Assembly (NCBI GenBank): GCA_036365455.1
Contig: JAWQUS010000030.1
Span: 20,666,001-20,730,000, forward strand
Source of the DNA: Macrosoma leucophasiata
Lineage: Eukaryota > Arthropoda > Insecta > Lepidoptera > Hedylidae
DNA length: 64,000 bases
Direction of reading: 5' to 3'
How positions within the stretch are numbered: position 1 is the stretch's first letter; the number at the start of each line of letters is the position of its first letter. A program made the translations under genes and the position numbers. Below, in pieces: positions 12,798 through 24,369 of this stretch. Below the pieces are notes generated by a model. It was not told where the DNA came from. It worked only from the letters and a program-made list of their open reading frames with translations, and did no database searches.

Positions 12798-13469
12798 GTT
12801 AAAGCCAAAATGCACAACATAATATACACTACTTTATCTAATACCTTAATAGAGCACGGTCGAGTGAAGGCGTCTTCGACAACAAATCTTCAATGTTTCG
12901 TACCATCTATATTGTTTAATGAACTGCAAGTTTGATTTTGTTTTGTTGTCGAAACAATCAGCTGGCCAGTGAGGTGGTGTTATGGATATAAATGAAGGAA
13001 TTGATACAGACTTATCGCAGTAGATGCTATCGTACAGGAAAAAATAATTTTATTTTTGGTGGTACAACTTATCAGAATAATTATCTTGGACATTACACTA
13101 CACTTGTTATTTATTTTTCTTGTGGTAAAGCACCACGAGTAGTAGATGCAATATAAAACAAATATTTACATTGCAAATGGAACTAAACAAATTTTTCATG
13201 ATGTTATTAGACCACTTTGGACTTTTATTGTGATAAATTTCAGCTTCCTGGTACTAAGAGTTTTAAAGGCTTCAGCTCTGAACAGATGGTCGGAAGGGTG
13301 GGCATAGCGAAACTATAAATGATTCTCGAAACTTACGGAACCCTAAAACATCGTCAAAAGCCTAAATATGCTTTCACTTCAAATCACTCTCGTTCCCTAA
13401 TATAATTGCCAACTTTGCAGTATTCATTAACAAATGCAAACCACAATATGGTATGATAGACGCAAACAA

Positions 13470-13680
13470 ATATTCAATTCAAATGTTAATTGATTACTGC
13501 ATTGCAGCTTTTAGAAATCTGCACAAAAGTGTAAGTCTCTTCAGTGATAGTTGTTACAGGGCCAAACATTACCATCTAATCAGCACACAATAGCGCTGAG
13601 CACTTTGCCGCTTGGCAACATATAGATTATGCGGTGGTGCCTACGCCCTTTAACTCCGACGCTGGAACTATACCACTAAT
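13470..13680 (-). repeat. Family A, diverged, head-to-head with the next copy
   Basis: caaatgttaattgattactg to ggaactataccactaat; 13 bases separate it from the + copy at 13693. Confidence 0.6.
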
Positions 13681-13692
13681 GTCAAAAAAATT

Positions 13693-13872
13693 ACGGGTGG
13701 TAATGTACGGCCCTGTAATTTCCGGCACAGACGCATAACCCCTTAGGCCTCAGGAGTGGTAATGCATCTGCATTTTGACCTTGGTCTTTGTGTGGGTGTC
13801 TATAGGTTGCAGTCATCACTCATGATCAATGTGAACAGCAGGCTTGCTTGCCACTTCCATAACATAAAAAAA
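13693..13872 (+). repeat. Family A, 5'-truncated
   Basis: cgggtggtaatgtacggccc to ttccataacataaaaaaa. Confidence 0.8.
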
Positions 13873-14371
13873 TCATGCACTCAAAGCATCGTACCTATAT
13901 TAATAAAAATAATTGTAATTCGGTAACATCGTCACAAATCAAAATATACCCCAACCTCTTTCACATCACTCTCGTCCCAAAAATGAATTCTAAATATGCA
14001 ATATTAATTTCATCACTCAAATTGTCCTGTTCCCAAGTGTCAAGGCCGCATATTTCAGCGTCAGAAAATCCCTTTCCCAGAACTGTGCTATGCCAAAACA
14101 TCGCTGGATTGTGTCCAAAAAGCAGACTGAATAAAACTAAAACGTGTCTTAATGCATTTTGGTGTATATTTTCATAATCTGGCAGCTTCGCCGTATTTAT
14201 GACACCTGTGCTGTTTTGTGAGGCAACGAAATATTAAATTGAGGTTATGTTTCTTAATATAAGGCATTCCTTTTATTAAGAAGGATTATAGAGGATGATC
14301 AGAATAATGTCAGATTTGGATTGAATTTGGATTTTGTCTATGACTCTTATGCCTCCTAATAACTTTCATAG

Positions 14372-14432
14372 ACAAAGCGATTCAGGCCAGAGGTGGCAAA
14401 GCATCTCCATTTTTACCTACAATCTTTATGTC
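14372..14432 (+). repeat. Family A, internal scrap
   Basis: caggccagaggtggcaaagc to aatctttatgtc only. Confidence 0.4.
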
Positions 14433-14835
14433 ACTGAGACTCTCCCAAGAAAGCCCAATACATTTACCCGTACCCGGAGAAAGAATTCGAGACCCTAGTG
14501 GCTGGCCACCATTAGGCTACTAAAGGTTGTAAAGAAGTTAGGACTTGAAGAGAGAAAATAAACAGTTAGGACTTGAACCAACACCCTATGGATTAATACA
14601 CCGCATTATCTGAGGTCGCTATTTTTGAAGAATTTCATCTCTAAATTCAAAGGTTTGGTTTTGTAAGGAAAAATACGTGAATAATACATGTTATTATATT
14701 CCTTGAATCATGAGGTAGGTATCTAAACTCAGACGATACGTCTGTTACGTTTAGTCCCATGTAGTAGGTAGCATGTCTATTAATATTTCCTTGCACAATA
14801 CCAATTTCCGAGGGTGGTATTGAAAAACTTGCATG

Positions 14836-14960
14836 AACTGGTGGTAGAGCTCTAGTAATGAAGCTCGTTGGCGAAGGCACCACCCCATTACCGCTTATCT
14901 ACCTGCTGCTAAAAGGTAGTGTTCAGAACTATCGTTTGTTTGGACTTCATGACAAAAAAA
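14836..14960 (+). repeat. Family A, large internal deletion
   Basis: gaactggtggtagagctcta joined to cttcatgacaaaaaaaaa with most of the middle missing. Confidence 0.65.
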
Positions 14961-15550
14961 AAATTAAAACATTCCCAATAGCCTTTATCCCCTAACAGGG
15001 AAGCGAAAACAGGATATTACTTGGACGCCTTGAAACCATCTCGGTGCTGACTTCAGTATATGAAAGGTGCCTGGTACACTATAAATGATGCTCTGGTTCT
15101 TCCCTCTTACTTCGCCTCCATCCAAGCCCCCTTCGTCACTTGCCGCGATGACCTGCGGCTACCTTGGTCACCGTCTTCACGGAGCTGCGAGTTCTGAGTG
15201 ACCCCACTCCTGCCGCCGGCTCATTTCCCCTTTCAGTCGCCTGCTACAACAGAGACCTTAGTCCTATTTTATAGGACCGGAACTGCAGGGCCCACGGCCG
15301 GGGCTACCGACTGTTGCCATCACCCCAGCTCACGCTCGAGGGTCTCTTTCTGGAGCATAACCTCCTCACGGAAAGAGACCAAAGCTTTTCAACGCTATGT
15401 CATCCCAAAGTGACGCAAGAACCTATAATTTTGCCAGACTCATTATTTGCCACGATATTATATAACTCGTTAGTCACAAACGAGAAATGCTATTCAAGGT
15501 GAAGGTTACTACATCTAACTATTGAAGTCATAGACTAAGCAGTCTTTGTA
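14960..15550. other. GC-rich unclassified sequence
   Basis: 15090-15420 is unusually GC-rich (gcgatgacctgcggctacc, gcccacggccggggctacc). ORFs on + reach 71 codons without recognisable motifs; the - strand is frame-broken. Possibly part of an old retroelement. Confidence 0.3.
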
Positions 15551-15920
15551 CATTGTAGACTGACTCCATATTTTACATTCTTTGGCTAATTTTAGCGTCT
15601 CGCTTTGTGTGATACTTTGTATGGAACGTGGTTTACGGTCACTTGTTGTATGTAGTCATTCGTTCGTTATTTTTTTTACTGGTGGTAGAGTTTCAGCGAC
15701 GGAACTTGAGCCGTATGGTAGGTTCAGCACAATTGTGTTAGATGGTAATGTATGGCCCCGTAATACCTATCACATACACATAACATCTTAGGTCGCAGAG
15801 ATGGCAACGCATCTGTATTTTGATCTCTGTTTTTTGTGAAGATGTCTATAGGCGGCAGTTATCACTTAACATCCATGTGAACTGCATGCTTGTTTGGCAT
15901 CCTTGTAACATCAAAAAATA
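15551..15920 (+). repeat. Family A with duplicated upstream block
   Basis: The element proper is 15677-15920. The 126 bases before it (gtagactgactccatatttt to the T tract) recur before the 18.26-kb copy, so the two loci share a larger ancestral unit. Confidence 0.7.
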
Positions 15921-16129
15921 TATAAACGTACCGAAATTCAAACCAATTTTAATAAATATTCATTTACACTGTAATTCTTGATATATAATTGTATGGAAAG
16001 TATGAAAACGTATTTTCGTTTCCCAATTCTAGGTTCAGTTTCTTTCAACTGCTTTCACCATTTTTATCTACTTTTCGATAAATCCAGAAAAAGGCTAAAA
16101 AAACGGTTTACCCGGCTTCCATAAATCAA

Positions 16130-16440
16130 GACCAGAAAAACTCAGCTTTTGCCCACCCTAGTCGTCATCAGGATTTCTGCACCTTTTCCTGAGGGTACCC
16201 ACGCCTCTGGATACCCCAACACTCCCCTGCTGACCCTACCGCCTCGAGTCTGGACTGCTTTTTCCGGTTTTCCCTTATTCGCAGCTGTCCTGCATAATAC
16301 AGGACGTTTTACTATCCACCATCAGCTAGCTGAGGCTTGCCCTAACCGTCAGGATATCAGCTATCAGAATAGTAAGTACATCCTAACTCCGAGCGTTGAC
16401 ACTGGGAATTTGCTCTAACAGGAACGTTCCAATACTACCA
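16130..16440. other. GC-rich unclassified sequence
   Basis: An 89-codon + strand ORF (16149-16418, Pro/Thr-rich, ends 'SVDTGNLL') with no recognised domain. May belong with the 15.1-15.4 kb block, separated by a family A insertion. Confidence 0.25.
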
Positions 16441-16682
16441 GTTCTTTAACTCGGTCCGTTCCTTGTTTAAGGAAAAATATTTGGACTACCTGTCTTATTT
16501 CTAAATACTTACTCTACACCACCAATCAATAACGGTTGCGGCGATACAATCAGTGTAGCGAATTGTGCACGAATCGATTATAATATTTTATGTTATGTCA
16601 CCACAGAATACAGAGATTATGTCGTGCGTTATAAATATTGAATATGTTATTAACTGAGCTGAAGATTATTATAATAACATCG

Positions 16683-16892
16683 GCATAAACATCATCATTC
16701 AGCCGAAAGACGTCCACTGCTGGACAAAAGCCTCCCCAAAGAATGCCACAACGAACGGTCCTGAGCCACCCTCATCCAGAGATTACCCGCAACAATTGAT
16801 TTCTCAACCTCTCCACCAGGTCGTTAGTCCATCTCGTGGAGGCCTGCTTATGCTTCGCCACTCGAGAACTCTTCTGCCCCAAGCTTAAACGT
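16683..16892 (+). repeat. Family E (CCACTGCTGGACAAAAG)
   Basis: catcatcattcagccgaaag, gtccactgctggacaaaag, gccaccctcatccagag, ctccaccaggtcgttagtcc. Best preserved of five pieces. Confidence 0.7.
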
Positions 16893-17027
16893 GAAGTTAT
16901 GTTGAAGTTAGATAATTAACAAACTATGCAAATTATAAAATTTGTCCAAACACGTGATAGCAATGCTCGAAAATCATATTCAAGTAGGCCAAACTCAACA
17001 GCAGACTTCACATTATTTGCAAAATTA

Positions 17028-17273
17028 TTGTAGAAATTAAACTTGCGGATTTTCTCGCGTATACAACACTCCCAAACTTCTTCATACACCCGACGTTTCG
17101 GTCGCTTTCCAGCTACCGTGTACTACCCGTGTACCAGTCAGCCCGTGACCACGGTAGCTGGAAAGCGACCGAAACGTCGGGTGTATGAAGAAGTTTGGGA
17201 GTGTTGTATACGCGAGAAAATCCGCAAGTTTAATTTCTACAATGTATGAAGCTCGCGAAAACCTACGAAAACG
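17028..17273 (+). mobile_element. Inverted-dimer element with perfect 93-bp arms
   Basis: Left arm 17028-17120 and right arm 17150-17242 are exact reverse complements by eye, with a 29-base spacer; 31 further bases follow the right arm. A perfect 15-bp target duplication (ttatttgcaaaatta) flanks it at 17013-17027 and 17274-17288. The right half equals the mariner-borne repeat at 44.5 kb. Head-to-head dimers and a GAAACGTC core are typical of Penelope-like elements; that assignment is inference. Confidence 0.75.
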
Positions 17274-17292
17274 TTATTTGCAAAATTAGTTT

Positions 17293-17614
17293 ATGAAAAA
17301 ACCGCCAAGTGCGAGTCAAACTCGCGTACTCTGGGTTCCGTACGATAGGGAGATATCCAATAATACTATCTAAATAAAATACTTGATCCTGTATTTGTCA
17401 AGTCACACAATAAAAAGTCTAATTTATCTCCCAAATATTTCCTCTAGGTTTCAATTTCATTTATTTACATTACATGTTGTTATTTGGGTCACCTATGTAC
17501 CAAAATTCAAATCAAACGGTGCCGTACTTTCAGAAAAAATCAGCCATATCAGACGGACAGATAAACAGATGGACGCACGAGTAATCTTATAAGGCTTCCG
17601 TATTTTTCCTTTTG
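17293..17614 (+). repeat. Family C relative
   Basis: aaaccgccaagtgcgagtc and gggttccgtac at the left; cggacagataaacagatgg and ggcttccgtatttttcc at the right. Shorter and diverged. Confidence 0.6.
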
Positions 17615-17619
17615 AAATC

Positions 17620-17735
17620 ATCATCATATCAGCCAAAAGACATATCTATTGCTGCACAAAAGCAACCCCGAAGATTGCCACAACGAACGATCCTGGACCG
17701 CTTTTCATTTCTTATTCGATCTCGCAGATAAACAC
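17620..17735 (+). repeat. Family E, diverged
   Basis: catcatcatatcagccaaaa, cacaacgaacgatcctgg; degraded after about 17700. Confidence 0.6.
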
Positions 17736-18130
17736 CAAGAATAGCTCTCTCCGTTGCTCTCTGCATAACTTTGAGTCTTTATGTAGATCACGTTTCAGTT
17801 TACCCTAAACCTAAACCCTAAAAAATCATATAATGTAGACGATATCAATAACATGCTAGACAAACCACTTAGCAACAGCAAAAAAATTAGAGCACTTAAC
17901 GCTAGTGAGTCATAGCGTTGGTAATGACAGAGTGCAGTCGAGTGGGTCAACAAAAAACTGCAAGGTGACCCTAATGACTTAGCGGACACGATTCGACCAG
18001 ACGTCAAGCAGTTATTGGTTTCGTGACTAAATTTTCCGATATTCCTTAAGCTAAGTTTGTACTGTTTGTTTCAGTGTGTTCTTATTTTAGTAAGATCTTT
18101 GTTGAGGTAACCAATCGAACTTGTTCGTCT

Positions 18131-18384
18131 TAGTATATTGTAGACTGACTCCATATTTTACATGCTTCAGCTAATTTTAGCGTCTTGCTTTGTGTGATAC
18201 TTTGTATGAATGTGGTTTGCGGTCACTTATTATGTAGTTTTTCGTTCGGTATTTTTTTAATGGTGGTAGAGTTTCAGTGATGGAACTCGAGGGCCACGGC
18301 GTTACCTAATCTACGAGTATATCCCGCCACATAGTAGTATTCAGCACAATCGTGTTCCGGTTAGATGGTAATGTAAGACCCCGT
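18131..18384 (+). repeat. Family A 5' part with duplicated upstream block
   Basis: Upstream block 18131-18257 matches 15.55 kb; family A runs from 18258 (aatggtggtagagtttcagt) and stops at gtaagaccccgtgg. Confidence 0.7.
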
Positions 18385-18873
18385 GGTAGGACTTTAATAA
18401 ATCGATACCTAGGTATTATTACTTGTCAAAGTTGTTTAAAGTTTGTTATCTGTCAATTTAAATTTCAGTTCCAATTGGTTCCTATCTTAGTTTTTTTGTT
18501 GTGTTATCTTATGTTGCCATGGCGACGTAGCTGTCAATGTCAAGCCCATAGTAACGAGTCGTGGTGTCACTTTTGAGTCGTACTTTGTATTTGAGTTAGT
18601 CTTCTTTATAATTGCTTAATTTATGTAGTTTATTAATTTGTTTTTAAATGAAAAATAACTACATTATCATTTTATGTCGCATTACCATTAGGCATACACC
18701 TTTATAGGCGGAAGGTGCCCTTAACATTGGTCTATTTCCTTCCACGCTGATCACGATTTCTATATCTTGCCAACAAAGTAGTTTTCCAATAAAGCTTCTA
18801 GATGTTCACATTTTCCTTTTGTGACTATAGAAGTCTTTAAAAAATGAACGATTTACAATGAATAATTGTACAG

Positions 18874-19029
18874 TTATAAAGGAACAAAGACATTGCCTGC
18901 AAGCGCTGCACCTGCTAAGAACTGCTTTACATTTTTGTCGTCTTCTTTGTTTTCGACGAGGTTTCTAATGAACGTTGTAGTTTGACCAGAGCGACGGAAG
19001 ACTCTGCTCACTAAAGCCAGGGTTGCCAT
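18874..19029 (-). CDS. Candidate 51-residue protein, mitochondrial-type N-terminus
   Basis: ATG at 19029 with a good context (A at -3, G at +4) opens 51 codons to TAA. The start 'MATLALVSRVFRRSG' is Arg-rich, lacks acidic residues and could form an amphipathic helix, as mitochondrial presequences do. It continues 'TFIRNLVENKEDD' and ends 'AGAALAGNVFVPL'. The stretch is GC-richer than its flanks and has no match to the repeats of this window. No family recognised. It could be a microprotein, a first exon or a retrocopy; no A tract follows the stop. Confidence 0.35.
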   Translation of the reverse strand: MATLALVSRVFRRSGQTTTFIRNLVENKEDDKNVKQFLAGAALAGNVFVPL

Positions 19030-19136
19030 CGTCAGTAGTCATTAATTTATTATATCAGTTATATTTTCACTCCCATTATTCAGTTCAGTATCACAGAGTA
19101 ATTACAACTTGCCTAAGGCTTTGTAGAGCCATTTGG

Positions 19137-19275
19137 TCCAACAATGTGTGACAATCGTTTTTACCGAGGTTTCGATTCCCGTACTGGAACAAATATTTGT
19201 ATGTCTCTGGGTGTACAACGGCACCCACGATACATACCTAAAGTGGGGCTGTTAGTATAAGCGTATTTAAAAAAA
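19137..19275 (+). repeat. tRNA-derived SINE, diverged
   Basis: Head with ggtttcgattccc B box, body acaacggcacccacga, end tataagcgtattt; a 38.4-kb-type copy, abutting a family A fragment. Confidence 0.65.
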
Positions 19276-19398
19276 CTAAGTTTTCAGGGGTGGGTGGCAA
19301 CGCATTACATTTTGACCTCTGGTTTTTGTGTGGGCTGCAGTCATCACTTAACCTATATGAACTGCATGCTTGTTTGGTCATCTTTGTGACATAAAAAA
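19276..19398 (+). repeat. Family A, 5'-truncated
   Basis: ggggtgggtggcaacgcatt to ctttgtgacataaaaaa. Confidence 0.65.
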
Positions 19399-19701
19399 GA
19401 CCAATAATAAGGTACTAGGGTACTCCTTTAATACAGAGAACGGATTTACTCACAAAACACAAAAATAGCATACGGATTTTATAGATGCTATTCAATCTGA
19501 CCGAGAGTCATCCATTACCCTCGCAGAATGCAGCTCTGAATTACATCATACATTAAAAGATTTTATCTAAACATACCACTTTGAAGTGTAGGCAACGATG
19601 GACTAAAGTGAGTTATACTCGAGTAAATTATCTAACACATAAATTAAGCAACACGCAATAAATTCTAATTGAAAAGGAAATATCTCTCGTTGCATCTTGG
19701 C

Positions 19702-20046
19702 GAATAAAAACTGGCCAAGAGTGTGTCAATTCATGGTGGGGTTCCGTTGCTCCAAGCAAATTTTAGCAGTTGATATGCCAGCTGTCTGTTCGGAAAACTT
19801 CAGTCTATCCTTAACGAGACGTTCCAGCGGTGCTGTTATTGCCGGTCCACTTCCAAATATTACGCAGCCACGTTTATTTTTCTGCCTAATAAGCCACGTT
19901 TCCACTGCTATAAATTATAATGATCGGGATTATAATTAGCAGCAATTGGAATAAGGTATTTGTGACATACGGACGGAAAGACGGACAGACAGACAGACAT
20001 GAAAAATCTATAAGGGTTCCATTTTTGCCATTTAGCTACGGCACCC
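19702..20046 (+). repeat. Family C relative, diverged
   Basis: Left end aaaaactggccaagagtgtg and ggggttccgt; right end gacggacagacagacagac and aagggttccattttt. The 80-codon ORF inside is not supported. Confidence 0.5.
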
Positions 20047-20102
20047 GCAAAACTACTCAGCTAGCCTTTTTTTACTAGATATATATATAAACTTTATTTA
20101 AA

Positions 20103-21321
20103 ACTAGCAGTGCCCGCGAGTTCGTTCACGTGAGAAAAAATATGATTGTTCAGTATCTACCCGGACGAAGTCGTGGGCGCAGCTACTATAAAAGTAGCCT
20201 AAGTTACTCTTTATTACAACAGCTATCTGCCGGTGAAAGTCCCGTCGAAATCGGAGACACTCAAATTCTACTTATTTGTATGTAGGTATGTATGTATGTA
20301 TGTATGGGTGTATGGAGATAATAGTAGCATAACATACTCCTTATTACATCAGCTACCTACCCGTGGAAGTCCCGTCAAAGTCGGATACACTCGAATTCGT
20401 ATATTAATTTGTATATAGGTATGTATGTATGGATGTATGGAGATAAAAGTAGCCTCGTTACTTTTTATCAAATCAGCTATCGGCCAGTGAAAGTCCCGTC
20501 AAAATCGGTCCAGCCGTTCCCATGATTAGCCCCGCCAAGCAGACAGACAGACAGACAGACAAAAATTGTAAAAAATGTTGTTTTGGTATTTTGGTAAGCG
20601 GTTATTTTAATATTACACACAGACACTCCAATTTTATTTATTTGTATAGAGTATAGATGTATAGATTTATTATGGAAGGTAATATACAACATAAGACCTA
20701 AAAATTGTGTGAAAATTTCAAGCGTCTAGTTGCTGCACTTATTATCCAGCAAAAAATATACGAAAAAAAGGTGTTTACCTTAATTGTATGCCCCCTTGGA
20801 CCCCAGAACATTTTCATATTCTTATTTTTAGTAATTAATTTTGTTTAAAAGCGGTAACAGAAATACAAAATTTGTGAATATGTTAGCTTTCTAGCTATCA
20901 CTATTTATGAGATACAGCTTGGTGACAGACAGATGGACGGACGGACAGACAGACAGACAGCGGTGGATTAGTAATCCGTAGGGTCCGTTTTTACCTTTTA
21001 GGTACGAAACCCCCTAAAAGATTGAACTAAGATACAGAATAGCTTATAAATGTTCGATACGATTTTTTAAATTGACATAACTTTTTTATTTCTGAACCGA
21101 TTCACATGAAACAAACACTAAATATTAAGTGAAACTTACCACAATATATTAGTGAAAACCGCAGATCGAATAAGCCGTTTCTGAAATTAGCGTGCACAAA
21201 CACACAGACAAACAGACATTTTTCCGGGATAAAAAGTACCCAGTGTTGTGCGCCAAAAATTAAAGTATAATCATACCAAGTTTCATTGTAATCGCACCCT
21301 TAGTTTTTCTGTGATGCTTGA

Positions 21322-21352
<31 letters not shown>

Positions 21353-21476
21353 AAAATTTTTCTAATCACATATTTGGGTTCGGTATCGATCTAGTAACAT
21401 CCCCTGGTATTTTTTTTTTCAATATTTTTAATGTACAGAATTTACACTTCTACAGTTTTATTATAAGTATAGATAG
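20103..21476 (+). repeat. Family D, long copy
   Basis: Starts actagcagtgcccgcgag and ends ttataagtatagat. Holds about two and a half tandem units of ~115 bases (each with gtcccgtc...gagacactc, a TATG tract and gagataaaagtagcc; 20232-20495), several CAGACAGA tracts, and a second half 'accgattcacatgaaac'. The short 61-70 codon ORFs in it follow the tandem units and are not judged genes. Superfamily not assigned. Confidence 0.7.
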
Positions 21477-22071
21477 ATTAATTACATAGTTGTTACAGAT
21501 AAAATTGAATATTACACATTATTATCATATTGTATTTAAAAAATACATTTTGTCTAATAAAACTAAATTAAATTTACATACTTAAAATCAATAAATTAAT
21601 TTAAATAAAATAATTATTACAAAATAAAAATTATAAAAATAATTAGTTAAAATAAAGAATTATACAATTAACATTGGCTGACCTTCTTAAAATTATCTCC
21701 ACTTTGTTATGAGAGAAGGCAAAGTAGCTGTACAGCAGTAATTTTTTTTAATACTTCTTTATTGGTTTACTTATGTGTGTGTGCTTATGTGTTTAAAAGT
21801 GCCAAATAACAGCCTTTGCGTAAAGTTGTGAACAAACAGATGGATATGGCAAAACTATGGACTACAGAACCCTAGAAATTTCTGCAATTCGCCCGGCACT
21901 GGTCTCCGACATTGATGTAACGATAATGTGACAGCACTGATATTTATGCAATTGGTCTCGAATACTTTTTTAACGAGTTGAGTTATGAGTTGAAGAGAAC
22001 GATGATGAACTATAAATAATGATCTTTTCGACTTTCAGGACACTCTGCAAGTTGTCCCGTCCTAACGGTGG

Positions 22072-22277
22072 GGTTTTTTTTTATGTTACGCAGGTGGCAT
22101 ACAAGCATGTAGGTCACATGGATTCTAAGTAATGACTGAGGCCTATAAAATCTACATAAAGGCCAGTGGTCAAAATGCAGATGCGTTGCCATGCCACTAC
22201 TGACATCTCTTTGATAGGTTAGGTAATGCGGTGGCGCCTACACCCTCGAGTCCTTACACTGAAACTCTACCATCAGT
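22072..22277 (-). repeat. Family A, internal deletion
   Basis: tttttttatgttacgcaggt to gaaactctaccatcagt; the centre is missing. Confidence 0.7.
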
Positions 22278-22439
22278 CGTGAAGTAACGAACTAGCTCTT
22301 CGTCTGGGTTTAAAAGTTTTGCTTCTTTTTCTACAAGCAACATATCCATCCCCCTACATGACCATATAGGGCATCTTTATGTGTCAGGTATTCCTTCATA
22401 ATCAAAGAATGTGATCTGTCTTTGCACGTAGATAAAAAT

Positions 22440-22645
22440 TTTTCGACAAAAATATACGCTTACACTTACAGCTCCACCCTGCATCGTGGGTACCGTTGTA
22501 TACATATACACAAACACCAAGGCCCGAAAGAAACATTTGTAGGCCATAGATAGAAATATTTATCCTGGTATGGTCCGAATTCGTGACCCAAGGTTTAAAC
22601 AGTCATCACACACCGCTGGACCAACTGGCTCGTCTACTAACACAA
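22440..22645 (-). repeat. tRNA-derived SINE, diverged
   Basis: Reverse copy of the 38.4-kb type: begins atacgcttacacttacag, includes tgggtaccgttgta, ends in the tRNA-like head near ccgctggaccaactgg. Confidence 0.65.
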
Positions 22646-22992
22646 CAGTAACATAGATCCTTCTTTGTGAATCCTAGCTCACATCTTCTTCGTAAAATTC
22701 CACTTCAAAAAAAATCTGTTTCTACATTAAAAACCTTATCGACTCCCTGCTTTGAGCATTTTCTACACGACTGCAGATTTAAGTAACATAACAAAAACGG
22801 GAATGTAGCAGTTCAAAATCGATTTGGAATTTCACAAGACATCATGAACGGCTTCTCAGTCGCAATCGATTAATCGGATAATATCGATTCCGATTAACTT
22901 TAGTTACATCCATTGCGGTAACCGTTTAGGCTTTCTAAATTTTCAGACTGTAGAGAAATCGATTTCGGATTTTGAGTGTGTAAGAATTTGTT

Positions 22993-23112
22993 TCTTTTTA
23001 TGCTGTGATGGTGGCAAACAAGCATACAGCTCTCATTGATGGTAAGTGTTTACCCTTCTCTCTACACAAAAAGCAAAGATCAGATGCAGATGCGTTGTGA
23101 CCCCAGTAAAGA
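22993..23112 (-). repeat. Family A, 3' part
   Basis: ctttttatgctgtgatggtg to gatgcagatgcgttgtgacc. The 23.1-kb twin palindrome lies 30 bases further on. Confidence 0.6.
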
Positions 23113-23141
23113 AAAATTGCAATTATTGATTTCAAATCGGT

Positions 23142-23268
23142 CTGGAAGGACACGTTTGCATTGTTGAGTTGTAACTCAACAATGCAAACGTGTCCTTCCA
23201 GTCCGAATTATTATCTTACGTCATTCACTGTAGCTTGTAAGCTACAGTGAATGACGTAAGATAATAAT
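23142..23268. repeat. Twin perfect palindromes, loop GT
   Basis: Arms 23142-23170/23173-23201 (29 bp) and 23207-23236/23239-23268 (30 bp) are exact reverse complements, each around a 2-base GT; both centres read TTGTAA. Five bases (tccga) separate the two. No resemblance to the neighbouring repeats. Confidence 0.9.
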
Positions 23269-23773
23269 GTACTAAATCAACAACTTAACACCGTGGCAGA
23301 AGAAAACACTCACAAACCAGAAGAGCATGATTCATGAATACTCCATGCTTAAGTGAAAAGAGCGTGAAGTTATTTAACAAAAGCTTAAAAGCTTTGAACA
23401 TGAAAGATCAACATGTCGTAAATAATTCTCAAACTCAGAAAACTTATAGATAATTCAGTAATAGTTCATAAATAGTTGGCAACTGCAACACACTTGGCCA
23501 AATCACCAAATAACTTTTAACGTCAGTTGCATGAAAAAATATGTATGTATTTGCTAAACCGAAATTAATCTCAGCGTTCAAAAATTTAGAAAAATATTGT
23601 GGCACTAAAAATAAGAAATTGGTATCGTGTGAAAGAATATTTTGAAAGAACTGATGGCATATATGTCACAGCATAACAAGATTATAAATAAGAGTAGAAA
23701 TCTCGAGTAGTGCAGCTAATATTATATAACCGACGGGGCCATACAATATTAGGCTTTTTTTTTAATCGGAGGG

Positions 23774-23913
23774 CCCGTTAACTATCACAGAGACATAACC
23801 CGTCATAGACATATGGTGTTGCAAATGTCCATAGGCGACGGTGACCACTTACCATCAGGTGGCCCGTCTGCTTGTCTGTCAACTTAATGACATAAAAAAA
23901 AAAAAAAAAAAAC
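23774..23913 (-). repeat. Family B, 5'-truncated
   Basis: ccataggcgacggtgaccac and ccatcaggtggcccgtctgc, ending at cataaaaaaaaaaaaaaaa. Confidence 0.65.
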
Positions 23914-23924
23914 AACTTAAGTCA

Positions 23925-24056
23925 CTTAGGCCGGGGTGGCAACGCATTTTGACCTCTGATTTTGTGTAGATATCTATAGGCTACAGCTGGAGTCACCACT
24001 CAACACCCGGATGACTTGCAAGCTTATTTGTCACCTTGGTAACATAAAAAAAATAT
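23925..24056 (+). repeat. Family A, 5'-truncated
   Basis: cacttaggccggggtggcaa to ccttggtaacataaaaaaaa. Confidence 0.65.
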
Positions 24057-24369
24057 TTTTTTGAATTAAAATTTATTACTACCGTAAAAAAATCTCAAGT
24101 ACCTGCAGCTAAAATCACGATTACTGCGCAATTGTCTGATCTAGATTAAAATTATTATAACCAGACCCGGAATGCAATTCAATCTGTCAAATGGGCTTAC
24201 CTCTCACGGTCAAGGCCAATTTCCGAATTAAATGTAACCCACTCAGTAAAACCTATCAACAAAAAGCTACTTATTTACATAACCGGTAGTACGAAAAAAA
24301 TGAGGCAAAAAGCCAGCAAAAAAAAAAGTAAAGAGACAAAATTTTCCAAGAAACGTTTGGCGATTGTAA

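Noticed and set aside
17043..17249. ORF similar to part of the 44-kb transposase ORF
   Set aside because: The similarity is the inserted CCGAAACGTCGG repeat, not transposase.
20279..20310. CRISPR-like array from regular TATG and CAGACAGA repeats
   Set aside because: These are microsatellites inside family D, in a eukaryotic genome.
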